64,000 nucleotides of DNA, taken from assembly GCA_964495375.1 (NCBI GenBank), contig CAZBWM010000015.1:34844-98843 (forward strand), read 5' to 3'. Within the stretch, counting starts at the first letter, position 1; every line of letters begins with the position of its first letter. Shown here one piece after another: positions 17,818 to 26,926 of this stretch. Under the pieces are notes generated by a model that saw only the letters and a program-made list of their open reading frames with translations, was not told where the DNA came from and searched no databases. Position numbers and translations under genes: made by a program. Origin of the DNA: JAIESQ01 sp964495375 (GTDB lineage: Bacteria; Planctomycetota; Planctomycetia; Pirellulales; JAEUIK01).

Positions 17818-19149
17818 ATGGACCCCAGTCTGTATACGTTCGAGTTGAGCCCCACGACGTGGGTCTACCAGGCGTCGCTGCTAACGATTGCCATCTTCTT
17901 TCGTTTCAATCGCCTGGCAAGCGTTCGCAATCTTGACCTGCTGTTGATCATCTTGCTGGCACCGGGGCCGCTCTTGATTGCGCAGGGGGCGGCGCTGGGC
18001 TCCGACGTCCAGCGCTGGGGCTACCTGTGGCTCATCGGCGCGGGCGCGCTGTGGTTCGTGCGGCTGTTCGTCGATCCCCTGCTGGTGCGGCGCCCGCTCT
18101 TGGAGCCAAACCTTTCGCCCGCGGCACTAACGTTCTTGGGCCTGTCGCTCTTAGCCCTGTTGTCGGTGGCGGTCGCCACGTATCGGATCACCCCCGACGA
18201 CCTCGAAGGGGCCCGGCGCGCAGACCAGCTCTTGGTGCTCGGTCGCTCGAGTATCGCCGCGCCACCGAGCGCGCGCGGGCCGGGCTATCCGCTGTTGCAT
18301 CTGCTGGCGGGCGTGCCGAGCAAAGCCCTCATTCAGGAGTCTGGCGAACGGAGCGCATCAGAAGAAACCAGGCTCGAGCAACTGGCCACGATACGCGGCA
18401 CGGCGATTTTCTCGCACCTGGCAATCATCGCCGGCCTGGTGGTGATCGGCTATCGGCACTTCGCGAATCTGCGAACCGGCATCGCCGCGGGCGCGCTCTA
18501 TCTGCTGATTCCTTACACGGCCCTGATGGCAGGCCGGCCCGATCACTTGCTCCCCGCCGCGCTGCTCATCTGGGCCGTGGTGTTCTATCGGCGGCCGCTC
18601 GTGGCCGGCGTTTTCATCGGTTTGGGGATTGGCGCAGTCTACTATCCCGCGTTTCTCCTGCCCCTGTGGCTGAGCTTCTATTGGGCACGCGGGCGTGGCC
18701 GCTTCGTGATCGGGGTGACCGCGACGCTGGCCGTGCTCGTGGCCTCCTTGGCTTTGACCTCAAGCGACTGGGCGGGCTTCGTCGCCCAGGTGCGGGGGAT
18801 GTTCAGTTGGACCGTCGAGCTCGATCAGGAGCCGGTCGGATTCTGGACGATCATCGAGCCGGCGTATCGCTTGCCGGTCGCCACGCTCCTGATTGCCATG
18901 TCGCTGAGCCTGGCGCTCTGGCCTGCCCGCAAAAACCTGGGAACGCTCATCTCCTGTTCGGCGGCTGTGATGCTAGCAACGCAGTTCTGGGCCCTTGAGG
19001 AAGGGGGGCTCTACGTCGCCTGGTATCTCCCGTTGCTCTTGCTGACCGTGATGCGGCCCAATCTCGAGGATCGCGTCGCGCTAACCGTGTTGGCCGAAAG
19101 CCGTTTCCGCCGGCGCAATCCGCCGCTGTCGGTAGTTCGAGCCGCCTGA
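17818..19149 (+). CDS. Polytopic membrane protein, possibly GT-C-like glycosyltransferase
   Basis: 443 residues with about eleven hydrophobic segments. One large soluble loop after the fourth or fifth helix (TYRITPDDLEGARRADQLLVLGRSSIAAPP, up to about residue 190) contains a conserved-looking RGPGYPLLHLLAGVPSKA. This layout, with a big periplasmic loop near the N-terminal third and many helices after it, resembles GT-C membrane glycosyltransferases. I do not see the classical DxD or acidic first-loop motif, so the function stays open. No close operon partner is present; the next gene on the strand begins 245 bp later. Confidence 0.7.
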   Translation: MDPSLYTFELSPTTWVYQASLLTIAIFFRFNRLASVRNLDLLLIILLAPGPLLIAQGAALGSDVQRWGYLWLIGAGALWFVRLFVDPLLVRRPLLEPNLSPAALTFLGLSLLALLSVAVATYRITPDDLEGARRADQLLVLGRSSIAAPPSARGPGYPLLHLLAGVPSKALIQESGERSASEETRLEQLATIRGTAIFSHLAIIAGLVVIGYRHFANLRTGIAAGALYLLIPYTALMAGRPDHLLPAALLIWAVVFYRRPLVAGVFIGLGIGAVYYPAFLLPLWLSFYWARGRGRFVIGVTATLAVLVASLALTSSDWAGFVAQVRGMFSWTVELDQEPVGFWTIIEPAYRLPVATLLIAMSLSLALWPARKNLGTLISCSAAVMLATQFWALEEGGLYVAWYLPLLLLTVMRPNLEDRVALTVLAESRFRRRNPPLSVVRAA

Positions 19150-19394
19150 ACCGAGCAAGCGATTCGCGCCGGCGCCTCGCCCGGCCGCCACTAGCTGGCG
19201 TTGCTCCAAGTCGCCACTACCGTTACGCTTGAGAGCGATTTCCGGCGGCCAGAGGCAGTTCTTTTGCCGCGACATCGCCCGACGTGGCGCTGTCCGAGGT
19301 CCGGCTCCCAGCAAGGAGGCGGGGCGCTCTCGCTGGCCGGGGACATCTGCTGGGCTAGTGAACTACTTTCATCATCGCTGGTTACGAGGTAACG

Positions 19395-22300
19395 ATGCAT
19401 CGATCGAAACGACCGGTCGCCGTTTTGATCTGGATTCTGACCGTCGCAACCGGCATCGCCGCGGCTCGCCCGGCGTCGGCCGTCGACGGGGGCGAGGCTC
19501 AATGGATCTGGAGCCCCGACCATCCTCCGTTCAACGCCCCCAAGGGGGAGTGTTATTTTCGCAAGACGCTTCGCGTGGGAAGCGCCGAAAGCGGCCGCAT
19601 CGAGATCGCCTGCGACAACGGCTACGAGCTGTTCGTCAATGGCCGGCTCGTCGGCGCTGGGAGCGACTGGAAGACGTTCGACGTTTACGACATCCAGAAG
19701 CTGCTGGTGCCTGGCAATAACACGATTGCCGTCCACGCGTTCAATGACGCCGATGGCGCCGCGGGGCTCATCGCGCGCGTGACCGTCAAACAGCGCGGAA
19801 ATACCGATCAAAGTTTCTCGACCGACGGCACCTGGCGCACCGCCCTCGACGAACAGCGGAACTGGCAAACCCCGCGATTCAACGACGGTCGCTGGGCCCC
19901 GGCCCAGGTGCTAGGCGAGCTGCGCGAGGCCGCCCCTTGGAAAGACAACTTCACTTCCGGGCAGCGGCAAGCCGGTGCTCGGTTCACGGCGGCGCCGAAT
20001 TTCCGTGTCGAGCGGGTCACTTCGCCCGAAGCGGCCGGCTCGCTCGTGGCCATGGCCTTCAACGAGCGCGGCGAGATCATCGCCTCGCGCGCCGGCGGGC
20101 CACTGGTGCGCGTGCGCGATGAAAACGGCGACGGCGCGCCCGAGGCGGTCGCCGTCTATTGCGAGAAGGTCACCAATTGCCAGGGCATTCTGCCCCTCAA
20201 TGGTCATGTGTTCGCCGTGGGCGACGGCCCCGACGGCACCGGCTTCTACCGCATTTCGGACGAAGACAGCGACGGTGTCGGTGAAGCGGTGACCACGCTC
20301 TTCAAATTCAAAGGGAACATGGGCGAGCATGGACCCCACGCGCCGCTCTTGGGACCCGATGGCATGATCTATCTGATGATCGGCAACCATTCGAGCACCG
20401 AGTTGCCCTTTGAGCCGACGAGCCCGCACCATCATTACTACGAAGGAGACTTGCTGACGCCGAAGTACGAAGATGCCGGCGGCCACGCGGTCGGTATCAA
20501 GGCCCCCTGCGGCACGATTGTGCGCACGAACTTACAGGGGGAATTCGTCGAGCTCGTCGCCGGTGGCATGCGCAACGCCTACGACATGGTGTTCAACAAA
20601 CAAGGCGACTTGTTCACCTGGGACTCGGATATGGAATGGGACGAGGGGTTGCCTTGGTTCCGTCCCACGCGCGTGTTGCAGTTGGTACCGGGAGGTGAAT
20701 ACGGATCGCGTAGCGGCTGGTCGGTCTGGCCCGACTACTACATCGATGGCTTGCCGCCGTTGTCGAACACCGGGCGCGGCTCGCCAACGGGTGTCGAATG
20801 CTACAACCACCACATGTATCCGGCGCGGTATCACAACGCACTGTTCCTTTGTGATTGGTCGCTGGGGCGGATCGTGGTCGCGCGGATGGAGCCGGCCGGC
20901 GGAACGTACACCGCGCGGAACGAACTGTTCTTGCAGGGACGCCCGCTGAACGTCACAGACATTGCCGTGGGCCCCGATGGCTGGCTCTACTTTTCGACCG
21001 GCGGCCGCGATACCGAAGGGGGCATCTACCGCATCGTTTACGGCGGCCGCATTCCGCCACGCCCCAAAGAGGCCGGCATCATTCAGGCGATTCGCCAGCC
21101 GCAGCTCTACAGCGCCTGGGGACGCAACCGCGTCGCCAACATCAAACGCGAATTGGGCAACAGTTGGGCCGCGGACCTGACGGCCTTGATCCAAAGCCCG
21201 CGCTATTCGGCCGACGACCGCACCCGCGGGCTCGACCTGATGCAGTTGGTGGGCCCCTCGCCGTCGACGGCGATGTTAGTCAAGCTTTCGCAAGATGGCG
21301 AAGCGGCGGTGCGGGCCAAAGCCACGGACCTGATGGGAGTCCACGTCGACGACGCGACCAACGCGCGACTCGTCGAACTGCTGGACGACGACGACGCCAC
21401 GGTTCGCCGCAAGGCTTGCGAAGCGATCGTCAGGGCCGAGGCGCCGCTCCCCGTGGCCAAGCTGGTGGCGCTCATGTCCGACTCGAGCCGCTTTGTCGGC
21501 TGGGCGGCGATGCGCGCGCTCGAGCAAGCGCCGACCGACAATTGGCGCAGCAGCGTACTGTCGACGGAGCATCCACGACAGTTTTTGTTGGGCTCGGTAG
21601 CGCTGCTGCAGCTCGAGCCGAATCACGAGACGGGGCTGGCCGTGATTGGCCGGGCATCCGAGTTCTTACAGGGCTTTTTGAGCGATGACGATTTCCTGGG
21701 GCTGTTGCGCGTGATGGAGCTGGCGCTGCTGCGCGGCGAGATCAAACCCGATGAGGTCGCGGCCCTGCGCACGCAACTTTCCGAAGAGTATCCCGCGCTC
21801 GAGCCGCGGATGAATCGCGAACTGGTGCGTCTGCTCGTTTACCTCCAAGATGCGACGGTGTTGCCGCGTTTCCTCGAAGAGATCGCCCGCAGCGATAATC
21901 CGATGCCTGAAAAGATTCACACGGCCTTGTGCCTGAAGTTCTTGCAAGCCGGCTGGACGACGGAAGATCGGCTGGCGGTGCTCCGCTTCTACGAGCAAGC
22001 GCGCGTAATGCCGGGGGGACACAGCTATGCCGGGTACATCGATAACGTGTCGCGCGATTTTGTCGCCAGCATGACTCCGGACGAGCAATGGCTCGTCGTC
22101 ACGCAAGGCGACGCGCTGCCCAGTGCGGCGCTGCGGGCCCTGCCGAGCCTGGTGGGAGATTTGCCCGACGATCGCGTCGCGACGTTGATCGAATTGGATC
22201 GGCGCCTGCAGGGGACCCAGGGAGACGCGGCCCGCACACTGGGCGTGGGGCTGATCGCGGTACTAGGTCAAAGCCGTCGCCCGGATGCAATGACCTACCT

Positions 22301-23156
22301 GCGCGATGTCTTCGAGCATCAGCCGGAGCGCCGGCAGGACGCGGCGATGGGGCTCGCTCAAGAGCCCAACGGCGAGAACTGGGATTTCCTCGTGAGGGCT
22401 TTGCCGGTTTGCGAAGGGCCCGCCGCACAGGAAGTGCTCATGCAGTTGGCGAAAGTCGACCACACGCCCGACCAGCCCGAGCCGCTGCGGCAGGTGATTC
22501 TCACGGGGCTGAAGCTCGGTGATGGCGGCGGTAAATACGCCGTGTCGTTGCTGGAAAAGTGGACCGGGGAGCATCCGCAATACGCCGAAGAAAAATGGAA
22601 CGTGGAACTGGCCGCCTGGCAGGAGTGGTTCACCGCCAAATATCCCGACCAGCCACCACCGCTATTGCCCAGCGGTAGCGAAGAGAACAAGTGGACCTAC
22701 GACGAACTCCTGAAGTACATCACTGGCCCGGAAGGTTCGCAAGGCAGCGCCGAGCGCGGAGCCACGGTTTTCGAAAAAGCGCTGTGCATCAAGTGCCACA
22801 AGTATGGCACGCGCGGCGAAGGGGTCGGACCCGATCTCTCGGGCGTCAGCCGCCGCTTCCAGCGCAAGGAAGTGCTCGAGTCGGTCATGCACCCCTCGCA
22901 GGTGATTTCCGATCAGTACGCCAGCAAGACCGTCGTCACCACCGGGGGCCTGACCTATACGGGCATCGTTGCCCCCAGCGGCGAGAAGGCAATCGTGGTC
23001 TTGCAGGCGAGTGCCGAAAAAGTGGTAATCCCCAACGACGAGGTCGAAGAGATCGTCCCGTCGAACAAGTCGGCCATGCCCGAGGGGCTGTTCAACAACC
23101 TGACGTTGGAAGAGATCGCGGACTTGTTCATGTACCTGGGGCGACCACCGCAATAA
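19395..23156 (+). CDS. Giant PVC-type cytochrome c with propeller and HEAT-like segments
   Basis: 1253 residues. A signal peptide (MHRSKRPVAVLIWILTVATGIAAARPASA) starts at ATG 19395, with GAGG six bases upstream. Residues 35-165 form a sugar-binding-like beta-sandwich (WIWSPDHPPFNAPKGECYFRKT, ELFVNGRLVG). Residues 195-555 form a beta-propeller of the type common in planctomycete dehydrogenase-like proteins. Residues 600-1080 are alpha-helical repeats of HEAT type. The C-terminal domain has the haem motif C1131-I-K-C1134-H1135 and a later Met-containing stretch (SAMPEG) that could supply the second ligand. The architecture points to a periplasmic oxidoreductase or electron carrier acting on a carbohydrate or other bulky substrate. 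It has no close operon partner. Confidence 0.88.
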   Translation: MHRSKRPVAVLIWILTVATGIAAARPASAVDGGEAQWIWSPDHPPFNAPKGECYFRKTLRVGSAESGRIEIACDNGYELFVNGRLVGAGSDWKTFDVYDIQKLLVPGNNTIAVHAFNDADGAAGLIARVTVKQRGNTDQSFSTDGTWRTALDEQRNWQTPRFNDGRWAPAQVLGELREAAPWKDNFTSGQRQAGARFTAAPNFRVERVTSPEAAGSLVAMAFNERGEIIASRAGGPLVRVRDENGDGAPEAVAVYCEKVTNCQGILPLNGHVFAVGDGPDGTGFYRISDEDSDGVGEAVTTLFKFKGNMGEHGPHAPLLGPDGMIYLMIGNHSSTELPFEPTSPHHHYYEGDLLTPKYEDAGGHAVGIKAPCGTIVRTNLQGEFVELVAGGMRNAYDMVFNKQGDLFTWDSDMEWDEGLPWFRPTRVLQLVPGGEYGSRSGWSVWPDYYIDGLPPLSNTGRGSPTGVECYNHHMYPARYHNALFLCDWSLGRIVVARMEPAGGTYTARNELFLQGRPLNVTDIAVGPDGWLYFSTGGRDTEGGIYRIVYGGRIPPRPKEAGIIQAIRQPQLYSAWGRNRVANIKRELGNSWAADLTALIQSPRYSADDRTRGLDLMQLVGPSPSTAMLVKLSQDGEAAVRAKATDLMGVHVDDATNARLVELLDDDDATVRRKACEAIVRAEAPLPVAKLVALMSDSSRFVGWAAMRALEQAPTDNWRSSVLSTEHPRQFLLGSVALLQLEPNHETGLAVIGRASEFLQGFLSDDDFLGLLRVMELALLRGEIKPDEVAALRTQLSEEYPALEPRMNRELVRLLVYLQDATVLPRFLEEIARSDNPMPEKIHTALCLKFLQAGWTTEDRLAVLRFYEQARVMPGGHSYAGYIDNVSRDFVASMTPDEQWLVVTQGDALPSAALRALPSLVGDLPDDRVATLIELDRRLQGTQGDAARTLGVGLIAVLGQSRRPDAMTYLRDVFEHQPERRQDAAMGLAQEPNGENWDFLVRALPVCEGPAAQEVLMQLAKVDHTPDQPEPLRQVILTGLKLGDGGGKYAVSLLEKWTGEHPQYAEEKWNVELAAWQEWFTAKYPDQPPPLLPSGSEENKWTYDELLKYITGPEGSQGSAERGATVFEKALCIKCHKYGTRGEGVGPDLSGVSRRFQRKEVLESVMHPSQVISDQYASKTVVTTGGLTYTGIVAPSGEKAIVVLQASAEKVVIPNDEVEEIVPSNKSAMPEGLFNNLTLEEIADLFMYLGRPPQ

Positions 23157-23270
23157 GCGCGCTAGCACGCTGCTGAGTTGAGAGCGAATGCAAGTGCACG
23201 ATCAGTTGGCCACGATGCCATCCAACCGCGGTTTGGGTAGTGTCTTAAGACTGGGTTGCTGGTTGGCCGT

Positions 23271-23513
23271 TCAAGAGGCCCAACACGTAGCGGAAGGATA
23301 TTCCCCTACCTCCCAGTGCAGCCACAATTTTCGAGCCGCCCGCGAGAACAACCGCTCCGATTGATCGTCGGGAGCTGGTTCGATCAGGCTGACTTGTCCA
23401 GAAGACTTGTCAATCTGAATGCGGCCAATCTTGTCGTCAGCGACACCGAAGGAGTACACCGTCCTCGCGTCATTTTCGGATAGCTTACGTAGCGCGATGT
23501 AAAAGGCCATCAT
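23271..23513 (-). CDS. Small conserved-looking soluble protein of unknown function
   Basis: 80 residues without signal or membrane segment. Two adjacent ATG codons (23513 and 23510) can start it. The sequence has a compact alpha/beta character (MAFYIALRKLSENDARTV, KIGRIQIDKSSGQVSLIEP, RLFSRAARKLWLHWEVGE) and ends in CWAS. The balanced composition differs from the Arg-rich shadow frames around it, which is why I accept it as a gene. It resembles short single-domain proteins often found near toxin or mobile regions, but I cannot name a family. It is convergent with the cytochrome gene and borders a repeat-rich gap. Confidence 0.6.
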   Translation of the reverse strand: MMAFYIALRKLSENDARTVYSFGVADDKIGRIQIDKSSGQVSLIEPAPDDQSERLFSRAARKLWLHWEVGEYPSATCWAS

Positions 23514-23696
23514 TGCGAAGACAGGGCTGAGTTACGGAAACGGGCGGGACCCACCTCGAACGCCAGAGCAGGCTGTAGTCCGCACGCTCCGGACTCGAGG
23601 GTATGCGGGAGCCCAGACGAAACAGCCTCGCCGGACACGCAAACCGGGCGATCACCCGGACACACTAGGGATCGGCGGCAGGTTTAGGACGCAAAC

Positions 23697-24124
23697 CAGC
23701 CCCGTTAGGACGCAGCTAGGACGCAAGTTTTTTCGATTTGCGTCCTAGCATTAACTTGTTGTTGTGAAGGGAGTTGAGGGCGATTTTGTCGGGCTTAGGA
23801 CGGTTAGGACGCAAAATCCCGGAACACTTTGTAGAGAATAGGGATCAGAGATTAGGGGTTAGGGATTCGAGTACGCTCCTAGCCCCTAGCCTCTGACCTC
23901 TCGTCGGCACCCGGACGCAAACGGAACGGCGTTTGTGTTGGCGCAAACCGAATCAGGAACCGTACTTCGAGCGACATATCAAAAAACACCCGGACGCACC
24001 CGGACGATCACCCGGACGCAAAACTCCGCGTGGCCCGATCGCCCCAAGTTGTGCCATCTAATCGATTTAGCGTCGCATAGCAAAATACCCGGACGCACCC
24101 GGACGCAAAATCCCGGAACACTTT
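23697..24124 (+). repeat. Irregular array of GGACGCA units
   Basis: GGACGC occurs at 23697, 23718, 23729, 23807, 23913, 23992, 24014, 24091 and 24101, with an inverted copy at 23750. Early copies are preceded by TTA or CTA, later ones by ACCC, so two flavours exist. The pair 23726-23736 / 23748-23758 forms an 11-bp stem. The unit GGACGCAAAATCCCGGAACA plus CTTT is identical at 23807 and 24101 and returns, inverted with one change, at 44305-44328. Spacing is irregular and the spacers are not alike, so it is not a CRISPR array. Confidence 0.75.
23843..23899. repeat. Inverted repeat pair within the GGACGCA region
   Basis: The left arm 23843-23864 (ATCAGAGATTAGGGGTTAGG) and right arm 23877-23899 (complement GTCAGAGGCTAGGGGCTAGG) pair with a few mismatches around a 12-base spacer. 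It looks like another REPIN-type unit, of a different family from those at 13.4 and 17.0 kb. Confidence 0.65.
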
Positions 24125-24163
24125 ATTGGGGAGGGGGGCTGCTATTCGGGCGGACGGCGCGTG

Positions 24164-25654
24164 CTATTCGACCGCGGCTTGCACGCCGCCGGCGTAAAGC
24201 TCGTTTTCTTCTTCACGACTCATCAACAGCTCGGGCTTGTAGCCGCCCCGGGCTTTGTCGTACAGCGCGATGACGCCGAAGATGATCACCAGCGCAATCG
24301 GCAAGACGGAGACCCAGCGGAAGGCCATCGAAAAGCCGGTGCTCTCGGCGCTCTTGGCCGCGGCCAGGGCCGCCGTGTCTTGTTCGTTAACCGGCTGGTT
24401 CTCTGCTTTGGCGGTCTTGACCTCTTTTTCGAGGGCTTTCATCTCATCTTTGTTGAGGGTTACCGCCTGGCCGGCTTCGTTGAACGTGAGGATTTGTTTC
24501 GCGTAAACGGGGGCCGACGATTCGACCTGCGCGACGGCGTAGTGATCGACGATCTTGCCCATCGCCGGCAGCACCTGCGAAATAGCCAGATTGCCGACGG
24601 AGCCCATCAAGGCCAATGCCAACGCGCCCCCCTTGGGGAAACGCTCGGCGGTGACGCCCAACATTGTCGGCCAGAAGAAGGCGATCCCCAAGCCGAAGAT
24701 AGTCGCGAAGCCGAAGGCCGTGGCCGGGCTATTGGCGGTGCTCAATAGATACAAGCCGATGCCCGCCAGCGCCGACGATCCGCAGAGCATGCCGACCGGG
24801 GAGAGCCGATGGGCGATCGGCCCGGCGAAGTGGCGGAGAATGAACATCATGCCCGACGTGTAGACGAGGATCATCGTACCCGAGACCTTGCCATCGGTCG
24901 TGCTCTGCATGACCGACTCTTGCCATTTCTGCGGACCGAGCTCGGTGCTGGCGGTCAACAGCATGCAGAAGGCCCAGAGCAAGAACATGGGGCGCAGGCA
25001 CTCCTTGAACATGTCGGCGGTCGAGACGCCCGACTGCACGCGCTCGGACTGCGGGAACTTGGCGGACAACAGCATGATGCCGTAGATGACCGCGGGGATG
25101 GTGATCAGCCAGAGACTAACCTGCCAGAGCTGCAAGCCGAACATGCCATCCGGGAAATACTTCGGGACAAACCAGCGAACGCCGAGTTGGGCGGTGATGC
25201 CGCCGATCACGAGTCCGCCCGGCCACCAGGCGTGCAGAATATTGAGGTAGTGCGTTTTCTGGGTTGGATAGAGCGTGGCGATCAGCGGATTGATGGCCAC
25301 TTCGGTGAAGCCGTTTCCGCAGCCCATCAGGCAACTGAGGGCGAAGAGCCAGCCGTAGCTGTTTTCGACGGGGACAAACTTGGGGGCGTAGATCGTCCCC
25401 AGCGAACCAACCAGGTGGCAGGCAAAGGCCAACCACATGATGCGTTTCATGCCGAGCAGATCGCAGATGAATCCGCCGCCAAGCATCGACAGAGCCATGC
25501 CGATGAAGACAGCCCCTTCGATGCCCCCTTTTTGTTCCTGCGTGAGCCGGAAGAAATCGCCGAGGTCTTGCAAGACGTCGCCGCGGACGACGAAGGTGAA
25601 CGCCGAGGTGACCAGGGCGATGCAGCTAGCAACAAACAGCCAGCGGGAGTTCAT
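24164..25654 (-). CDS. MFS transporter, sugar-permease-like (FucP/FHS type)
   Basis: 496 residues with about twelve membrane helices. The N-terminal half includes RGDVLQDLGDFFRLTQEQKGGIEGAVFIGMALSMLGGG and GNGFTEVAINPLIATLYPTQKTHYLNILHAWWPGG; the latter resembles the FHS subfamily, where xNPxxxxLxP and HxxxxxG occur. A longer soluble loop near the C-terminal end (FNEAGQAVTLNKDEMKALEKEVKTAKAENQ) lies between the last helices and is predicted coiled coil. Sugar or another small solute uptake by proton symport is likely; the substrate is not evident. No regulator lies next to it. Confidence 0.85.
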   Translation of the reverse strand: MNSRWLFVASCIALVTSAFTFVVRGDVLQDLGDFFRLTQEQKGGIEGAVFIGMALSMLGGGFICDLLGMKRIMWLAFACHLVGSLGTIYAPKFVPVENSYGWLFALSCLMGCGNGFTEVAINPLIATLYPTQKTHYLNILHAWWPGGLVIGGITAQLGVRWFVPKYFPDGMFGLQLWQVSLWLITIPAVIYGIMLLSAKFPQSERVQSGVSTADMFKECLRPMFLLWAFCMLLTASTELGPQKWQESVMQSTTDGKVSGTMILVYTSGMMFILRHFAGPIAHRLSPVGMLCGSSALAGIGLYLLSTANSPATAFGFATIFGLGIAFFWPTMLGVTAERFPKGGALALALMGSVGNLAISQVLPAMGKIVDHYAVAQVESSAPVYAKQILTFNEAGQAVTLNKDEMKALEKEVKTAKAENQPVNEQDTAALAAAKSAESTGFSMAFRWVSVLPIALVIIFGVIALYDKARGGYKPELLMSREEENELYAGGVQAAVE

Positions 25655-26042
25655 CGGGCGATTTCCTTAGGCCATAAGGGTTTGGGTAGGCGTGCGAGCA
25701 GTGGAGTATAGAGAACGGTGGGGGCAAGTAAATCACCCTGGGGCCTAGATTTCGGGGGCGAAAGTCGGACGACGGGTGCACGAGAGGCAAAGGCCGCGAG
25801 GTTTGAGTGGCCGAAGGGGGTTCAGTCGTGTGCGGGAGGGTGAAATTTCAGAAACAAGGCGGGGGGAAATCCGCAGGAGTTTGCGGGCTCAAGGCGTCGG
25901 GCAACAGCTAGGCAGACGCCCTGAGCTCGAAGCACGCCGCGAGTTGCGAAAGGGGCCGGTAGAAGTGACATACTAGAAAGGTGCGTTTGATCCGGCAGCT
26001 TCACCTAGCTCGTCATTGATTTGTTGAGGGCAGAGATTCGCC
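25655..26042. other. Divergent intergenic region, no feature recognised
   Basis: 388 bases between the MFS gene (minus) and the DUF1559-like gene (plus). It should hold both promoters, but I see no confident -35/-10 pair, hairpin or repeat and no plausible small gene. Confidence 0.5.
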
Positions 26043-26747
26043 ATGTCACTAGCGCCAAACCCAAAGCGGAGAATGACGAAGGTAGAAGCGGGCTGTTTGG
26101 CATTTGTTGTCGTCGCAGTGGTGTCATTGGTTCTCGTGGTGCGAGCCGCACGGATAAGCGGTGGAAGAACGACGTGTTGCAGCAATGCTGCGCACCTCGT
26201 TGGCGCCATGCGCGCGTATCGCGCGGACCACGGCTGCTTTCCGCCCGCATTCACGCTGGATGCGAGCGGACAGCGAGCTCATAGTTGGAGAGCGCTCTTG
26301 TTGCCGTATGTCGACAAGGGCCTTGCCAAACGGTACCAGTTCTCCGAGCCATGGAACGGACCCAACAATAGCAAGTTGCGATTCGAGATGCCGGCGCTGT
26401 TTGCTTGCCCTGTCTCGGGGGCTCGCGATGAGGGTTTGACCTCGTATTTCGTGCCGATCGGCGACGAATACCTGTACTCTCGATCTGGCGTGGCGCGAAG
26501 CGAGGATGAAGCGGATTCATTTACGGTGATCGTCTTCGAGGACGGCAGTCACGAGATGAATTGGCTCGAACCGGGCGATGATCGGGTCGATGTCATCGAT
26601 GCCCTTTCGGGGAAGGAACGCCGTCGGAATTACCACGAGGGAGTTTCCGTAGGATACGCGCGCGGTGGTTGGGATTGTTACAGCTTCCCTATCGAGCCGG
26701 ACATGCTGGGGTTGATGCTGAAGCCCGTGAAAACGAACTCACCGTAA
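26043..26747 (+). CDS. DUF1559-like pseudopilin-related protein
   Basis: 234 residues. An N-terminal membrane helix (GCLAFVVVAVVSLVLVVRAA) preceded by a basic stretch is followed by CCSNAAHLVGAMRAYRADHGCFPPAF and SWRALLLPYVDKGLAKRYQFSEPWNGPNN. This Tyr-x-x-x-His-Gly-x-x-Pro then SWR-x-x-LLPY arrangement is the hallmark of DUF1559, a family greatly expanded in planctomycetes and related to type II pseudopilins. The usual prepilin cleavage motif (GFTLVE) is absent, so this member may be simply membrane anchored. Its role is unknown. It is a lone gene. Confidence 0.75.
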   Translation: MSLAPNPKRRMTKVEAGCLAFVVVAVVSLVLVVRAARISGGRTTCCSNAAHLVGAMRAYRADHGCFPPAFTLDASGQRAHSWRALLLPYVDKGLAKRYQFSEPWNGPNNSKLRFEMPALFACPVSGARDEGLTSYFVPIGDEYLYSRSGVARSEDEADSFTVIVFEDGSHEMNWLEPGDDRVDVIDALSGKERRRNYHEGVSVGYARGGWDCYSFPIEPDMLGLMLKPVKTNSP

Positions 26748-26926
26748 GAGTCGCACCACCGTTTACCAACTGGTAGCTAGTGTCACGCACGTGCTAGCAG
26801 ATGCCGGTGCATTGCCCGCGATTTCGCCCCGCAAGCTGGCTTGACCCCTGCCAGCGGCCGCACCTACCATGCCGCCCCCCTCGGTCTGGACCAAGGGGCA
26901 TTGGATGCCTGGATTTACCATTGACG

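Larger units (their letters stand above)
23514..24163. other. Repeat-dense intergenic region with GGACGCA words
   Basis: 650 bases without a credible gene. It contains nine direct and one inverted GGACGC units, a hairpin at 23726-23758, a second inverted repeat at 23843-23899 and two copies of a 24-base unit (23807-23830, 24101-24124). Base composition is more AT-rich than the flanking genes in places. Confidence 0.75.

Noticed and set aside
23697..24124. CRISPR-like array
   Set aside because: Units are only 6-10 bases, spacing is irregular, spacers are not of equal length and no cas gene is present.
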